From Halorhabdus rudnickae (GTDB lineage: Archaea; Halobacteriota; Halobacteria; Halobacteriales; Haloarculaceae): a stretch of DNA of 64,000 bases. Shown piece by piece: positions 16,216 through 23,883 of this stretch. The notes beneath the pieces were generated by a model, which was given only the letters and a program-made list of their open reading frames with translations, did no database searches and was not told the origin of the DNA. The stretch spans positions 372,001-436,000 of the forward strand of contig NZ_CAAHFB010000001.1 of NCBI RefSeq assembly GCF_900880625.1, written 5' to 3'. Numbering within the stretch: the stretch's first letter is position 1; each line of letters opens with the position of its first letter. Both the position numbers and the translations under genes were made by a program.

Positions 16216-16803
16216 TTAGTAAATACGTGTGAGAACTCGCTGTCGTTTCTTGCAGCTACGGCATTCACCGCACGCTGCGTTCGATGCTGTACAAGAGTGG
16301 GTCCAGCCAAGGAGTGATTCAGGCGGTCTTGCTTCCCGTACGAACTCTTCTGTTGTTTTATCGATTGCCGGGGCTGCAACTCTGAGATTCCCCTCCTGGA
16401 ACGACAGAAGAGAATCCATCAGTTCGAAGAACTCTGCCTGCCCATCAGCGTGGCTGTGGTCGTCAGCAACTGCTCCTACCAGCAATTGGTTTGCACCTCG
16501 ATGAATGACATCCATTGCGACCAATGTGATCACGAGTTGATTTCGGTAGGGCCACCACTCTGGAGTGTCACCGAGATTTGTCTCCTGTTGGCTGGCCATT
16601 GTTCCAGCCCCAAGGTGCTTGCAATCCACTTCGATGACTTCATGTTGAAGATTCAGCTGATCAGCGATTTGTGCTGATGCTTGAATCTCTGCCTCCGCAC
16701 AGCACTGTCCGTAATCAACAGTCACTGTAAGATCTGGTCTATGAGTGTACGCTAGCGTCGCAGAGTCAAGACCACCGGATAACAATAGGACGGACTCAGT
16801 CAT
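16216..16803 (-). CDS. QueC-family PP-loop enzyme (7-cyano-7-deazaguanine synthase-like)
   Basis: A 195-residue protein from ATG at 16803. The ATP pyrophosphatase loop VLLLSGGLDSATLAY is at residues 5-19 and the zinc site SCTASNAACGECRSCKKR at the C-terminus keeps all four cysteines in QueC spacing. VDYGQCCAEAEIQASAQIA and PYRNQLVITLVA also match QueC. QueC converts 7-carboxy-7-deazaguanine to preQ0 using ATP. Its operon has no other queuosine or archaeosine gene; it overlaps the kinase-transferase gene by 8 bp. I infer a specialised paralogue, perhaps conjugating a deazaguanine to a protein as reported for QatC and Cap9. Confidence 0.85.
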   Translation of the reverse strand: MTESVLLLSGGLDSATLAYTHRPDLTVTVDYGQCCAEAEIQASAQIADQLNLQHEVIEVDCKHLGAGTMASQQETNLGDTPEWWPYRNQLVITLVAMDVIHRGANQLLVGAVADDHSHADGQAEFFELMDSLLSFQEGNLRVAAPAIDKTTEEFVREARPPESLLGWTHSCTASNAACGECRSCKKRQRVLTRIY

Positions 16804-18016
16804 ACGCCCTCCAGATTGCATTGAAGATGGCTGAAGATAGATCGCCGTATACCTCACAACCAGAGCCGAGAATCATGGTTTCACGACTTGTTTCGAGATT
16901 ATCTGCGTACCCGATAACTGGTGTTCCCTCCTTCCGGGCATATCCCAATTCAAAGTGGGTTCCGGAGTCGAGATGATCCAGTAATGCAAATACCAAGTCT
17001 GATTGCTCAATTGCATCTAAGTCTTGTTGTGCTACCTCTTCCGGACTGTCGTAGTCAGCGGCTCGACCGATATCGTGTATAGGGGAAATCACGTCAGCAC
17101 TCTCCCCCTCTAAGATATTTTTGACTTCTTCAACAACGAATCGTTCGCCTATGTCGAAGAATGGACCTGCAAGATAGATTGTCGGAGGGGTAGCGTCCGG
17201 TGAGATGAATGTCGATGAAGTACTGTTGGGCAATGATTGGATGTGTTCTCTGGAAATCGGCAGACGGCGATGTCTACAGTAGTATGCTGTTGCCTTCGAA
17301 GCGGTTAGAGCAGCGTCTACAGCAGTTTCACCATTTTCTGCCCACTCCGCAGCAAAGATAGCACTGAAGACGTCCCCACTTCCAATCCCCCAAACCGACT
17401 CCGTCTGAAAAACTGGGATTCGGGACGTCATATTTGAAGTTCTGATGATTGCCCCTTTCGCTCCCCGTTTGAGAACGACAACGTCTGCGTCAGTAGTGCC
17501 TGCCATAAGTTCTGTCAAAATAGATTCTAAGCGGTCTTCACCAGCCAACTGCGCAGCTTCGTTACGGTTCAAAACGAGTGCGAGTTCGTCGGCAGTTGAA
17601 CCATTCTCACCGAACGGAACCGGGTTTGCTGATTGGGGATCATAGACGACGCGCTCACCAGAAACAATTGCTGTCCCTTCAAGGAGCCCGAATCGCAGAA
17701 TTGCGTCTCCGCTAATTCCTGACAGTTTGCGGTTATAGTTGGTAGCTCCTGATGTGGAAATTACGGGGTTTGAGTGATTATGCAGATAGTCGAAACTAAC
17801 CGTCACCGGGATCTCAGTTATGTGGGTATCGAAGTTAAACGTCGCCGCGAATGTTTCAAGGGTCTCTTTATCAGCAGAGCTGATACATGTATGGAGTTGG
17901 TTTCGAGAAGAGATGAGACTTTCAGTAGCTGCGGCCGCTCGTAGACCTGAGCCGAAGAATGCAGTGTCAGGAGGAAACTGGCACACCTCATGGTAAGTGC
18001 CGCCCGCGATAATCAT
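16796..18016 (-). CDS. PfkB-family kinase fused to nucleoside 2-deoxyribosyltransferase
   Basis: A 406-residue fusion. Residues 1-270 are ribokinase/PfkB-like: FFGSGLRAAAA at 21-31, the NRNEAAQLAG motif near 150, VVVLKRGAKGAII and the anion-hole/catalytic VWGIGSGDVFSAIFA near 210. Residues 278-406 are a nucleoside 2-deoxyribosyltransferase: PTIYLAGPFFDIGERF, DLDAIEQSDLVFALLD, and SGTHFELGYARKEGTPV holding the catalytic Glu. The first half would phosphorylate a sugar or nucleoside; the second exchanges or hydrolyses bases on deoxynucleosides or nucleotides. It overlaps the neighbours by 4 and 8 bp, so all three genes make one unit. Confidence 0.85.
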   Translation of the reverse strand: MIIAGGTYHEVCQFPPDTAFFGSGLRAAAATESLISSRNQLHTCISSADKETLETFAATFNFDTHITEIPVTVSFDYLHNHSNPVISTSGATNYNRKLSGISGDAILRFGLLEGTAIVSGERVVYDPQSANPVPFGENGSTADELALVLNRNEAAQLAGEDRLESILTELMAGTTDADVVVLKRGAKGAIIRTSNMTSRIPVFQTESVWGIGSGDVFSAIFAAEWAENGETAVDAALTASKATAYYCRHRRLPISREHIQSLPNSTSSTFISPDATPPTIYLAGPFFDIGERFVVEEVKNILEGESADVISPIHDIGRAADYDSPEEVAQQDLDAIEQSDLVFALLDHLDSGTHFELGYARKEGTPVIGYADNLETSRETMILGSGCEVYGDLSSAIFNAIWRAYD

Positions 18017-19086
18017 TCGTCACCTGGGACGCTTTGAATATTGACTGTGCAAGACTCTGGTGTAATGCTACGAACCTCTGCCTGATATGAACGTCCTTTC
18101 TCAATACACTCGTTGAGAAGCTGAGCCCATGGGTTAGGAACATCACCAACTCTAGATCCGTCATTCATGACAACGACCCCCTCTTCGGTCGTCGTTTCAA
18201 CTGACAGGGAAAGCCCAGGGTGAAGTTGGTCCCGTACTGCAGCATTGATAGCAATCAGATCGAGATCACGGTAGAGCAGACACCTATTGGTCACTCTGAC
18301 TTCGCATTTCCCACCATCGATTTCAAGAATCCGAGCCCGATATTGTCGGCCCTGCTCGATACACTCTTTCAATGTTCCAACCCACGGTTCAGCTATAGCG
18401 CCGATGGTCCTGTCTTGTGAATCTACAACGCAGACTGCTTCGTCTTGAAGCCGTACTGAATAGATATCTCCCTCAGTTGCATCTCCCAACGGTTCTATAT
18501 TTGGCGAATGGAGAAGAGCAGTTTCTGCAATCAGGCACTCGTCTTCGTCATCCTCATCCTCATCCTCATCGTCTTCATCATTATCTTCAGCGTCTTCCTC
18601 ATCTTTCTCGTGTTCCCGGTCTTCTTCAGACTCCCCATCACGATTTTGCTGATCACCTTCTTGTTCCTCTCTTTCCGAGTCCTCATCAACAGATTCGTCT
18701 TCGGGAACGGACTCTGTCGGATCTTGTCCATCTGAGCTGTCGTCATTTTGTCCGTTATCATCCTCTGAGTCTTCGGGCTCCTTTTTTTCAGAGTCTGAAT
18801 CATCATCTCCCGGCGTATCTTCAGGTCTTTCTCCAGGTCCGGTTACTGGTGCACCACCACCATCCCCACCACCGCCTCCACCGCCTCCGCCACCCACTGG
18901 CAGTGGGCCTCCTGGAGTCGCTTCGTCGCTTGTCCCCTGTGACTCATCAGGCGGATCTTCGGTAGTTTCGTCCTCTGACTCGGGGGGCGGAACGCGACTC
19001 GGCCCGTCTTCACTAGAATCACCAGAGCTCCCTCCAGATCCGTCGTTATCAGACGGACGATCGTATCCGCCGCCTCCTCCGCCCAT
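18013..19086 (-). CDS. Glycine-rich acidic protein with two HIRAN-like repeats
   Basis: A 357-residue protein. It starts Met followed by six glycines, then YDRPSDNDGSGG. Residues 1-185 are disordered: a second run of ten glycines, many Asp/Glu/Ser, and a nearly pure acidic stretch at about 160-185. Two similar C-terminal repeats follow, at about 209-293 and 294-357, each with a V-x-D-x-[RT]-x-[VI]-G turn and a C-I-E-[QK]-G-R-x-Y-x-A helix-strand (LKECIEQGRQYRA; LNECIEKGRSYQA), reminiscent of HIRAN domains. First gene of the QueC-like operon. I infer that the glycine N-terminus is an acceptor for modification. Confidence 0.75.
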   Translation of the reverse strand: MGGGGGGYDRPSDNDGSGGSSGDSSEDGPSRVPPPESEDETTEDPPDESQGTSDEATPGGPLPVGGGGGGGGGGDGGGAPVTGPGERPEDTPGDDDSDSEKKEPEDSEDDNGQNDDSSDGQDPTESVPEDESVDEDSEREEQEGDQQNRDGESEEDREHEKDEEDAEDNDEDDEDEDEDDEDECLIAETALLHSPNIEPLGDATEGDIYSVRLQDEAVCVVDSQDRTIGAIAEPWVGTLKECIEQGRQYRARILEIDGGKCEVRVTNRCLLYRDLDLIAINAAVRDQLHPGLSLSVETTTEEGVVVMNDGSRVGDVPNPWAQLLNECIEKGRSYQAEVRSITPESCTVNIQSVPGDE

Positions 19087-19104
19087 AGTGTCGGCATATT
19101 TGTG

Positions 19105-19114
19105 TTTATATTAA
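19105..19114 (-). promoter_or_regulatory. TATA box of the QueC-like operon
   Basis: Transcript-strand TTAATATAAA is centred about 24 bp upstream of the ATG at 19086. That places transcription start at or next to the start codon, giving a leaderless mRNA as is common in haloarchaea. Confidence 0.55.
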
Positions 19115-19154
19115 TTAAGTGTATCGCGAGGAGTTAACTGAACAAGAGCAAACG

Positions 19155-19520
19155 ACATCATTTCTCCGTCTGAACAAGATATCCGTCAAGCGGATGTTCT
19201 AATCCGTTTCGGTGATAGTCATGCAGTTTAGACAGGAACCTCGATCGACATCCAGCATCAAAATACCAGAAAGATTTCCATACCGTCACCTACGATTATC
19301 TCACCAATGGATATGGCGTTAGATGGGCTTCGCGACATGATTTCTCTACTGCTGAGTTTGATGCTGCCAAAGTCATTGCTAACTCCGATTCAGACCAGAT
19401 GTTCTTCCGAGAAGAAGCCGTTACGCTCCCCGAATTTGAGAAATTTTGCCAGTGAGACTTTGACCAGTTCGCTGATTTACTCGACGGAACTCAGTATCGC
19501 TTGTCGCGGTACCTAGAGTG
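19155..19520 (+). pseudogene. Decayed partial duplicate of the CoiA-like gene
   Basis: This aligns with 15385-15751 at roughly 80-85 percent, including the flank after the stop codon to about 19565. The N-terminal zinc region is missing. The frame is interrupted by TAG after agtcatgcagt and TGA in gccagtgagac. Together with the intact gene it forms a direct repeat about 3.8 kb apart, enclosing the zinc-ribbon gene and the QueC-like operon. Confidence 0.82.
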
Positions 19521-19565
19521 AACTCTTTATTGGTGATGGGGTGATCTGAGGGGTAGATAATGGAG

Positions 19566-19841
19566 TCAGTTCGGGATCGAGCCAATCACTGAGAGATCAT
19601 CCAAGAGCGTCTCGCCCCATATACTTCCGATCCTGGTCCATATCAAGCAGATACATTTGTTTCTCACATTTGGAATCCATCGTTTTGGATGAGGACGCAA
19701 AGGCACAGATTCATAACCGAAATTCGCTTATATGATCGTTTCGCGAATCCCTAGAACAGCCTCTCCTATATCGCGTATATTGGCGTTTTAGGCCTTTATA
19801 AGCCCAAATTTTATCAATACGGCTTTGCACCGTCGTGTTGC
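19566..19841. other. AT-rich spacer, nothing recognisable
   Basis: No coding frame, repeat or RNA signature that I can support. It is visibly richer in A and T than the chromosome on either side. Confidence 0.4.
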
Positions 19842-20045
19842 ATGCGCCGAAGTCGAGCACCCGACGCCGTGGAAGCCGGCAACGGAACGATCGAGTATGT
19901 GGTCACTGATGAGGCAGAATTGCTCCAGCTGTCCGGTCCGTACGATGAACCGCTACGAATTCAGGACCCTGGGGATGTCCTCAGTGCGATGGATATGCTC
20001 ATTCATTTCATGCAGAGTGCAACCGAACTAGAGTCGAACGAGTAG
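19842..20045 (+). CDS. Small hypothetical protein (67 aa)
   Basis: A 67-residue acidic protein: a short basic start, a strand region GNGTIEYVVTDEAELLQLSG and a C-terminal helix VLSAMDMLIHFMQSATELES. The codon use is coherent and the ATG is preceded by an AT-rich stretch. I do not recognise the family. Confidence 0.45.
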   Translation: MRRSRAPDAVEAGNGTIEYVVTDEAELLQLSGPYDEPLRIQDPGDVLSAMDMLIHFMQSATELESNE

Positions 20046-20126
20046 CCTGGATCGGTATCCCGATAGTCCCTTTCAGGAAATCAATCACATTCCAACATCC
20101 GGCCACACAATTCACCGCCTTAATTT

Positions 20127-20384
20127 ATGAAATCGGAAAATCCTCGAATCCTTTGGGGTTCGATTGACACCGACGATCCGCAGGAACGTGATCGCAAACT
20201 CCTGTATCAAATCGCCACGGGTGACTATGATCTTGTGAAACGACATCGAGCACTAGATCTGATGGACAGACTTCCCGAACACAATCGATCGTTGGTCCTT
20301 GCTGAAGTCGCTGGCATATTTGGTGAGTCTGAGGAAGACGAGGAGATTGTAAATAGAGCGTTTGAATTACTCGAATACTCGTAA
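20127..20384 (+). CDS. Small helical hypothetical protein (85 aa)
   Basis: An 85-residue mostly helical protein with segments ERDRKLLYQIATGDYDLVKR and EEIVNRAFELLEYS. No motif is recognised. The frame ends cleanly and is followed by a convergent zinc-ribbon remnant. Possibly a small regulator or adaptor. Confidence 0.5.
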   Translation: MKSENPRILWGSIDTDDPQERDRKLLYQIATGDYDLVKRHRALDLMDRLPEHNRSLVLAEVAGIFGESEEDEEIVNRAFELLEYS

Positions 20385-20390
20385 CGGGGT

Positions 20391-20543
20391 TTACTCCGGG
20401 ACAACCACGACCTCGCATTCCGGACACTCGGACCAGATGCCTATCTCGCTGATGTCTTTCTCGTGTTCAACTAAAAGTCACGCGTGAATGATGCACTCGT
20501 CGTAACCTGAACAGTGACCAAGCATCTGATCATCAACGTTCAT
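20391..20543 (-). pseudogene. Small zinc-binding protein with in-frame TGA
   Basis: ATG at 20543 reads MNVDDQMLGHCSGYDECIIHA, then TGA (20480-20478), then LLVEHEKDISEIGIWSECPE and CEVVVVPE to TAA at 20391. The second half has a CPEC knuckle; the first has two more cysteines, so a four-Cys zinc protein of 50 residues is implied. TGG to TGA is the simplest explanation. Too short for routine gene calls. Confidence 0.5.
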
Positions 20544-20708
20544 GAAAGGCGGAATGGAAGGAGCGTGTGACAGGTTCCTTCCGTTGGTTCCTACAGCGTC
20601 TTTGAAGGTAAGTTTTCTGCGAGATTTCCTACGCTGAAACACACTACGATGCTGGTGGAGAGATCTACCAGTATCATTAACTTGGTGCCGCTGGAAGTTC
20701 GGAGCCCC

Positions 20709-20864
20709 ATGAGTGTCCGGACACTCTTCGGTCGGCTACTCTCCGGTGACGGAACGGAAGTAGTCGTAGAATGTCGCAAGTGCGGTGCGAATCTGACTCC
20801 GGACGTAGACGAGTGTCCTGAATGCGGGTCAGACGAGGTCGTCCGTCATAGGATTTCGGAGTAG
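20709..20864 (+). CDS. Small zinc-ribbon protein (51 aa)
   Basis: From ATG at 20709, 51 residues: MSVRTLFGRLLSGDGTEVVV, then ECRKCGANLTPDVDECPECG and SDEVVRHRISE. Two CxxCG knuckles form a classic zinc ribbon. An upstream in-frame start at 20649 would add 20 residues without similarity. Similar single-ribbon proteins are common in haloarchaea; function unknown. Confidence 0.65.
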   Translation: MSVRTLFGRLLSGDGTEVVVECRKCGANLTPDVDECPECGSDEVVRHRISE

Positions 20865-21040
20865 CCTGTCGTGTTACCTCGGGTTGGCGCCGATCAAGGA
20901 ACTATTCACCAGATATTGTATTCTCCCATGGAATAGGCTGGTGAATCCTCAATAGATGTTCGAATTGTCTACGAACGTCCGTTTTTCTTGATATCGGTTG
21001 CAGAGTAACATTTTACCAAGCTGGGTTTCAGGATTATTCT

Positions 21041-21298
21041 ATGCGTGATAGCAAAGCGAATATTTTCGTTTCCTTCCGTGGTCCTCAAGCTCGTGATCAG
21101 ATAGAAGATCCGGGGCGGCAGCTCGAAGACAATGCAACAAAAAGTCTGCTTCATCTCCTTGACTACGGGAACGAGGCGGTCAGTGAGATGATTATGGGGG
21201 CACTCTCTGAAGAGGTTTCAGGGAGTACAGATATTCAAACGAGAACCCAACAGCAGCTTAAGCAAGTTGAGGTAGATGGTCGGGCGGTGTTCAGATAA
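21041..21298 (+). pseudogene. N-terminal fragment of an unknown protein cut by a MITE-like insertion
   Basis: The frame encodes 85 residues (MRDSKANIFVSFRGPQARDQ, then LEDNATKSLLHLLDYGNEAV). Its last codons (GRAVFR-stop) lie inside the left inverted repeat of the insertion at 21282. After the insertion a frame reading CASINALESVIGISHVDIET is open, possibly the rest of the gene. The protein is unidentified. I treat it as truncated. Confidence 0.45.
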
Positions 21299-21502
21299 CG
21301 ATCCAAAACGATGGAAACCACTCTGAAAGCCCTCGCCAGTTTCGGTCCCGGGGCCCCGCTGCGCGCTTCGAGCCTTGCAGGCTCTGCAGTGCTTACTTCG
21401 TTGGGCTTCGACGAGACTGCCTCGCCCTTCCATTCCACTAGGATTCGGCTGATTAGCAGGGAGAAGCAGACTTCTTACTCGGTGCTTATCTGAACACTGC
21501 CC
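21282..21502. mobile_element. MITE-like insertion with 17-bp terminal inverted repeats
   Basis: gggcggtgttcagataa (21282-21298) and ttatctgaacactgccc (21486-21502) are inverted repeats with 16 of 17 matches. The 221-bp interior has no transposase. The size and TIRs fit a non-autonomous relative of a haloarchaeal IS. No convincing target-site duplication is seen, so it may be old. Confidence 0.6.
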
Positions 21503-21596
21503 CGAACGGTGTGCCAGCATTAATGCCTTAGAATCTGTGATCGGCATATCTCATGTTGACATAGAAACGAGGATGAAGAGTATCAAACTACGCAAG

Positions 21597-21607
21597 ATAT
21601 TTATAAA
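21597..21607 (+). promoter_or_regulatory. TATA box of the HTH-nucleotidyltransferase operon
   Basis: tatttataaat is centred 29 bp upstream of the TTG start at 21631, the right distance for a leaderless transcript. Confidence 0.5.
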
Positions 21608-21630
21608 TAGGTTGCGTATCCTGAAACAGA

Positions 21631-22581
21631 TTGCTTTCCAAATCGGAACTCACTGTGCTTTCCCATCTGAGCGCGGACGTAGAAGATTATCTGATTCAGC
21701 GAGCGTTAGCTGATGCACTCGGATGGGATCCTGGGCACACGTCCCGTGTCGTCTCAAAGCTCGCAGAACGTGGGTTAGTCCGTAGAGAACAGCAGCATGG
21801 TCGGTACGAGATCGCATTGTCGAACGCCGAACCGTCCATACGATTCGCCGATCTAGTACGCGAGTTTCCCCACGTTGACTTCTCAGCTCTCCTCTCTGGA
21901 TCCACCATCAAGCTCCTGTTTCATCTGGATGAAGAGCGAACTGCAGCGGCCCTCGCTGAGCGAGCAGGAGTGAGTCGAGCGACAGTGTACCGCAGACTCA
22001 ACCAGTTACAGAACGTCGGGATGGTAACCAAGCGTGACGCCCGATTCGCCGTGACGAGTCAGTTCGAAGAGGTAGTCGCCTTCGCGCTCTCGCTCGTATC
22101 CCATCTGCATCGACAGGAGGCAGCAGAACATACCTCGGGAGTCCGCCTCATCTGGACGGACGTGGACGAGTACCTCATGCGTTGTCAGACGAGTATTTCG
22201 TTAGCATCGTTCCACGAGACTGGGCCGAAAGCACTCGATCAGTACGGTATCCCACTGTTGACCCGAGACGAGCACTACTACTTCCGGTCAGAAGACCGTA
22301 CAGAACTCACGCCAGCGGATCTGGTGTGTCAGTTACTGCTTATTGATGACGGCGCCCGGTATCGATCGTATTGTCTGTTGCTCATCACTGCCCAGGATCT
22401 CGACGTCGAGACGCTATCACAGACTGCCGAACGATACGATCGAGTGGCTGACATCGATCTCCAAAGCATGACACAGGAACTCTGTGCGTACCTTGAATCT
22501 AACGGCGCGGAATCGAGCGAAAAACTTCCAGCATGGGACGCGTTCAAATCGACGGCCGCAGACTACGACATCTCAGTATGA
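21631..22581 (+). CDS. Two-HTH regulator, antitoxin-like (AbiEi-type partner)
   Basis: A 316-residue protein. Residues about 5-60 form a winged helix (ALADALGWDPGHTSRVVSKL, GLVRREQQHGRYEI) and about 95-150 a second one (AAALAERAGVSRATVYRRLN). The C-terminal 160 residues are alpha/beta. It overlaps the nucleotidyltransferase gene by ATGA. HTH protein plus nucleotidyltransferase is the arrangement of AbiE-like toxin-antitoxin systems. Start TTG at 21631 follows a good TATA box; no ATG lies near. Confidence 0.75.
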   Translation: MLSKSELTVLSHLSADVEDYLIQRALADALGWDPGHTSRVVSKLAERGLVRREQQHGRYEIALSNAEPSIRFADLVREFPHVDFSALLSGSTIKLLFHLDEERTAAALAERAGVSRATVYRRLNQLQNVGMVTKRDARFAVTSQFEEVVAFALSLVSHLHRQEAAEHTSGVRLIWTDVDEYLMRCQTSISLASFHETGPKALDQYGIPLLTRDEHYYFRSEDRTELTPADLVCQLLLIDDGARYRSYCLLLITAQDLDVETLSQTAERYDRVADIDLQSMTQELCAYLESNGAESSEKLPAWDAFKSTAADYDISV

Positions 22582-23414
22582 CATCCCGCCCACAGTTCGA
22601 CGCCGCGTATATCGAGACCGAATTGGTAGAACTCGGAGCCACGCTACGCACCGAGGTAACAGCCTATCTCATCGGGGGCGGAGCGATGGCGTTTCGAGGA
22701 TTGAAGGACACGACCAAGGACATCGATTTGGTTGTCACAACCGACACTGGATTCGACCGGCTACTTGCTGCGTTGAACGACCGCGGATATGAAGAAGTCT
22801 CTGAACTCGATGAGACGTACCAACGGTTGGGAGCCAGGTTGTGCGTCGAAAACGACGATGGGTGCCGAATAGACCTATTCAATCGACAAGTCGCCGACAA
22901 GCTCATCTTCAGCGATGGGATGGAAAGTCGAAGCGAGGCGTATCTCACGGGCGATGAACTCACTGTTCAGTTAACGGCGCTTGAGGACGTGTTCTTGTTC
23001 AAATCAGTCGCTAAACGCCCTGATGATATCGACGACATGAATACGCTAGTGCAGACGAACTTGGACTTCGATGCGATCGAGCGCGAAATCGAGACACAGG
23101 TCGAATTACTCGGTGGGAAGCGGTTCACGACGCATATCGCTGAGTCGCTCGATGCGTTGTACGAGCAATACGAGGTTCAAACCCCTCTCAGAGACAGTGT
23201 TGATACGTACTACGCGGAGTATATGGCAGCGTTGGAAGTCAGGCTCGTCTTGAGTGAAGACGAACCGAAATCTGTCGAAGCGATCGCAGCAGAGCGTGGT
23301 CTCGATCAGCGTCACGTCCGGAAACAGTTAGAACAACTCCAAGCGTACGGGTATGTCGAACAAACGGAGTCAGGATTCGTTGATACAGGCAAGCGGGATG
23401 CGTTCGAGGAGTGA
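22578..23414 (+). CDS. Nucleotidyltransferase (DUF6036/AbiEii-like), probable toxin
   Basis: A 278-residue protein. Residues about 30-55 carry the nucleotidyltransferase fold start, YLIGGGAMAFRGLKDTTKDI, followed by DLVV; GGG and D-x-D are the NTP and metal ligands, and RIDLF supplies the third Asp. A C-terminal winged helix at about 220-275 (SVEAIAAERGLDQRHVRKQL) is an unusual addition. Such enzymes in MNT/AbiEii pairs modify tRNA or proteins with nucleotides. The upstream HTH gene is the expected antitoxin. Confidence 0.78.
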   Translation: MTSRPQFDAAYIETELVELGATLRTEVTAYLIGGGAMAFRGLKDTTKDIDLVVTTDTGFDRLLAALNDRGYEEVSELDETYQRLGARLCVENDDGCRIDLFNRQVADKLIFSDGMESRSEAYLTGDELTVQLTALEDVFLFKSVAKRPDDIDDMNTLVQTNLDFDAIEREIETQVELLGGKRFTTHIAESLDALYEQYEVQTPLRDSVDTYYAEYMAALEVRLVLSEDEPKSVEAIAAERGLDQRHVRKQLEQLQAYGYVEQTESGFVDTGKRDAFEE

Positions 23415-23416
23415 GT

Positions 23417-23764
23417 TTACGAGTCAATGCTGGCTGCGTTCTCTTGATGAAGTTCCCGAAGATAGGCAGTTGCAGCGACACCGATCTTGATCCCCCAGAC
23501 GTAGTCATCCTCACCGAAGGCGGCAGTGCCGGCCAATCGGTGAGTGTGTCCACCAGCAAGCGTGAGGTGGATGCACTGCCCAACATCATCCTCGCCGAAT
23601 CGTTCGACAGCATCCTTGATGTACTGGTCGAAATGCCCGTTCGGATGATCAGCTGGTCGTGGATCAGTTGCACGATCCATTGCAAGATCGATGACTGAAT
23701 CGACCGATGGATGTGCCGGATCCGCTGTATTTTCTTGAATCCGGTACCCCTCGTTTGTACCCAT
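23417..23764 (-). CDS. Hypothetical protein (115 aa)
   Basis: A 115-residue protein, His- and Asp-rich, with TADPAHPSVDSVIDLAMDRA and a C-terminal WGIKIGVAATAYLRELHQEN helix. No motif is recognised. It ends 2 bp from the convergent nucleotidyltransferase stop. Its acidic composition matches the host. Possibly element cargo. Confidence 0.5.
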   Translation of the reverse strand: MGTNEGYRIQENTADPAHPSVDSVIDLAMDRATDPRPADHPNGHFDQYIKDAVERFGEDDVGQCIHLTLAGGHTHRLAGTAAFGEDDYVWGIKIGVAATAYLRELHQENAASIDS

Positions 23765-23883
23765 AGCTGATCCGTTGGATGCGGGATCCTAAAATCCCCA
23801 AGTGATGCTTCAATTCTCGACGTTTAGTGTGAAGGTAGCCAGCGGGATTACCAGAACTGGCCGTAGAACTTACGAAATGCGGT

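Noticed and set aside
18417-18965. Plus-strand frame with His/Pro/Leu repeats
   Set aside because: Shadow of the acidic and glycine tracts of the minus-strand protein.
16216-19086. A complete Qat or type IV CBASS system
   Set aside because: No ATPase QatA, TatD-like QatD, CD-NTase, TGT or effector gene is found in or next to the operon.
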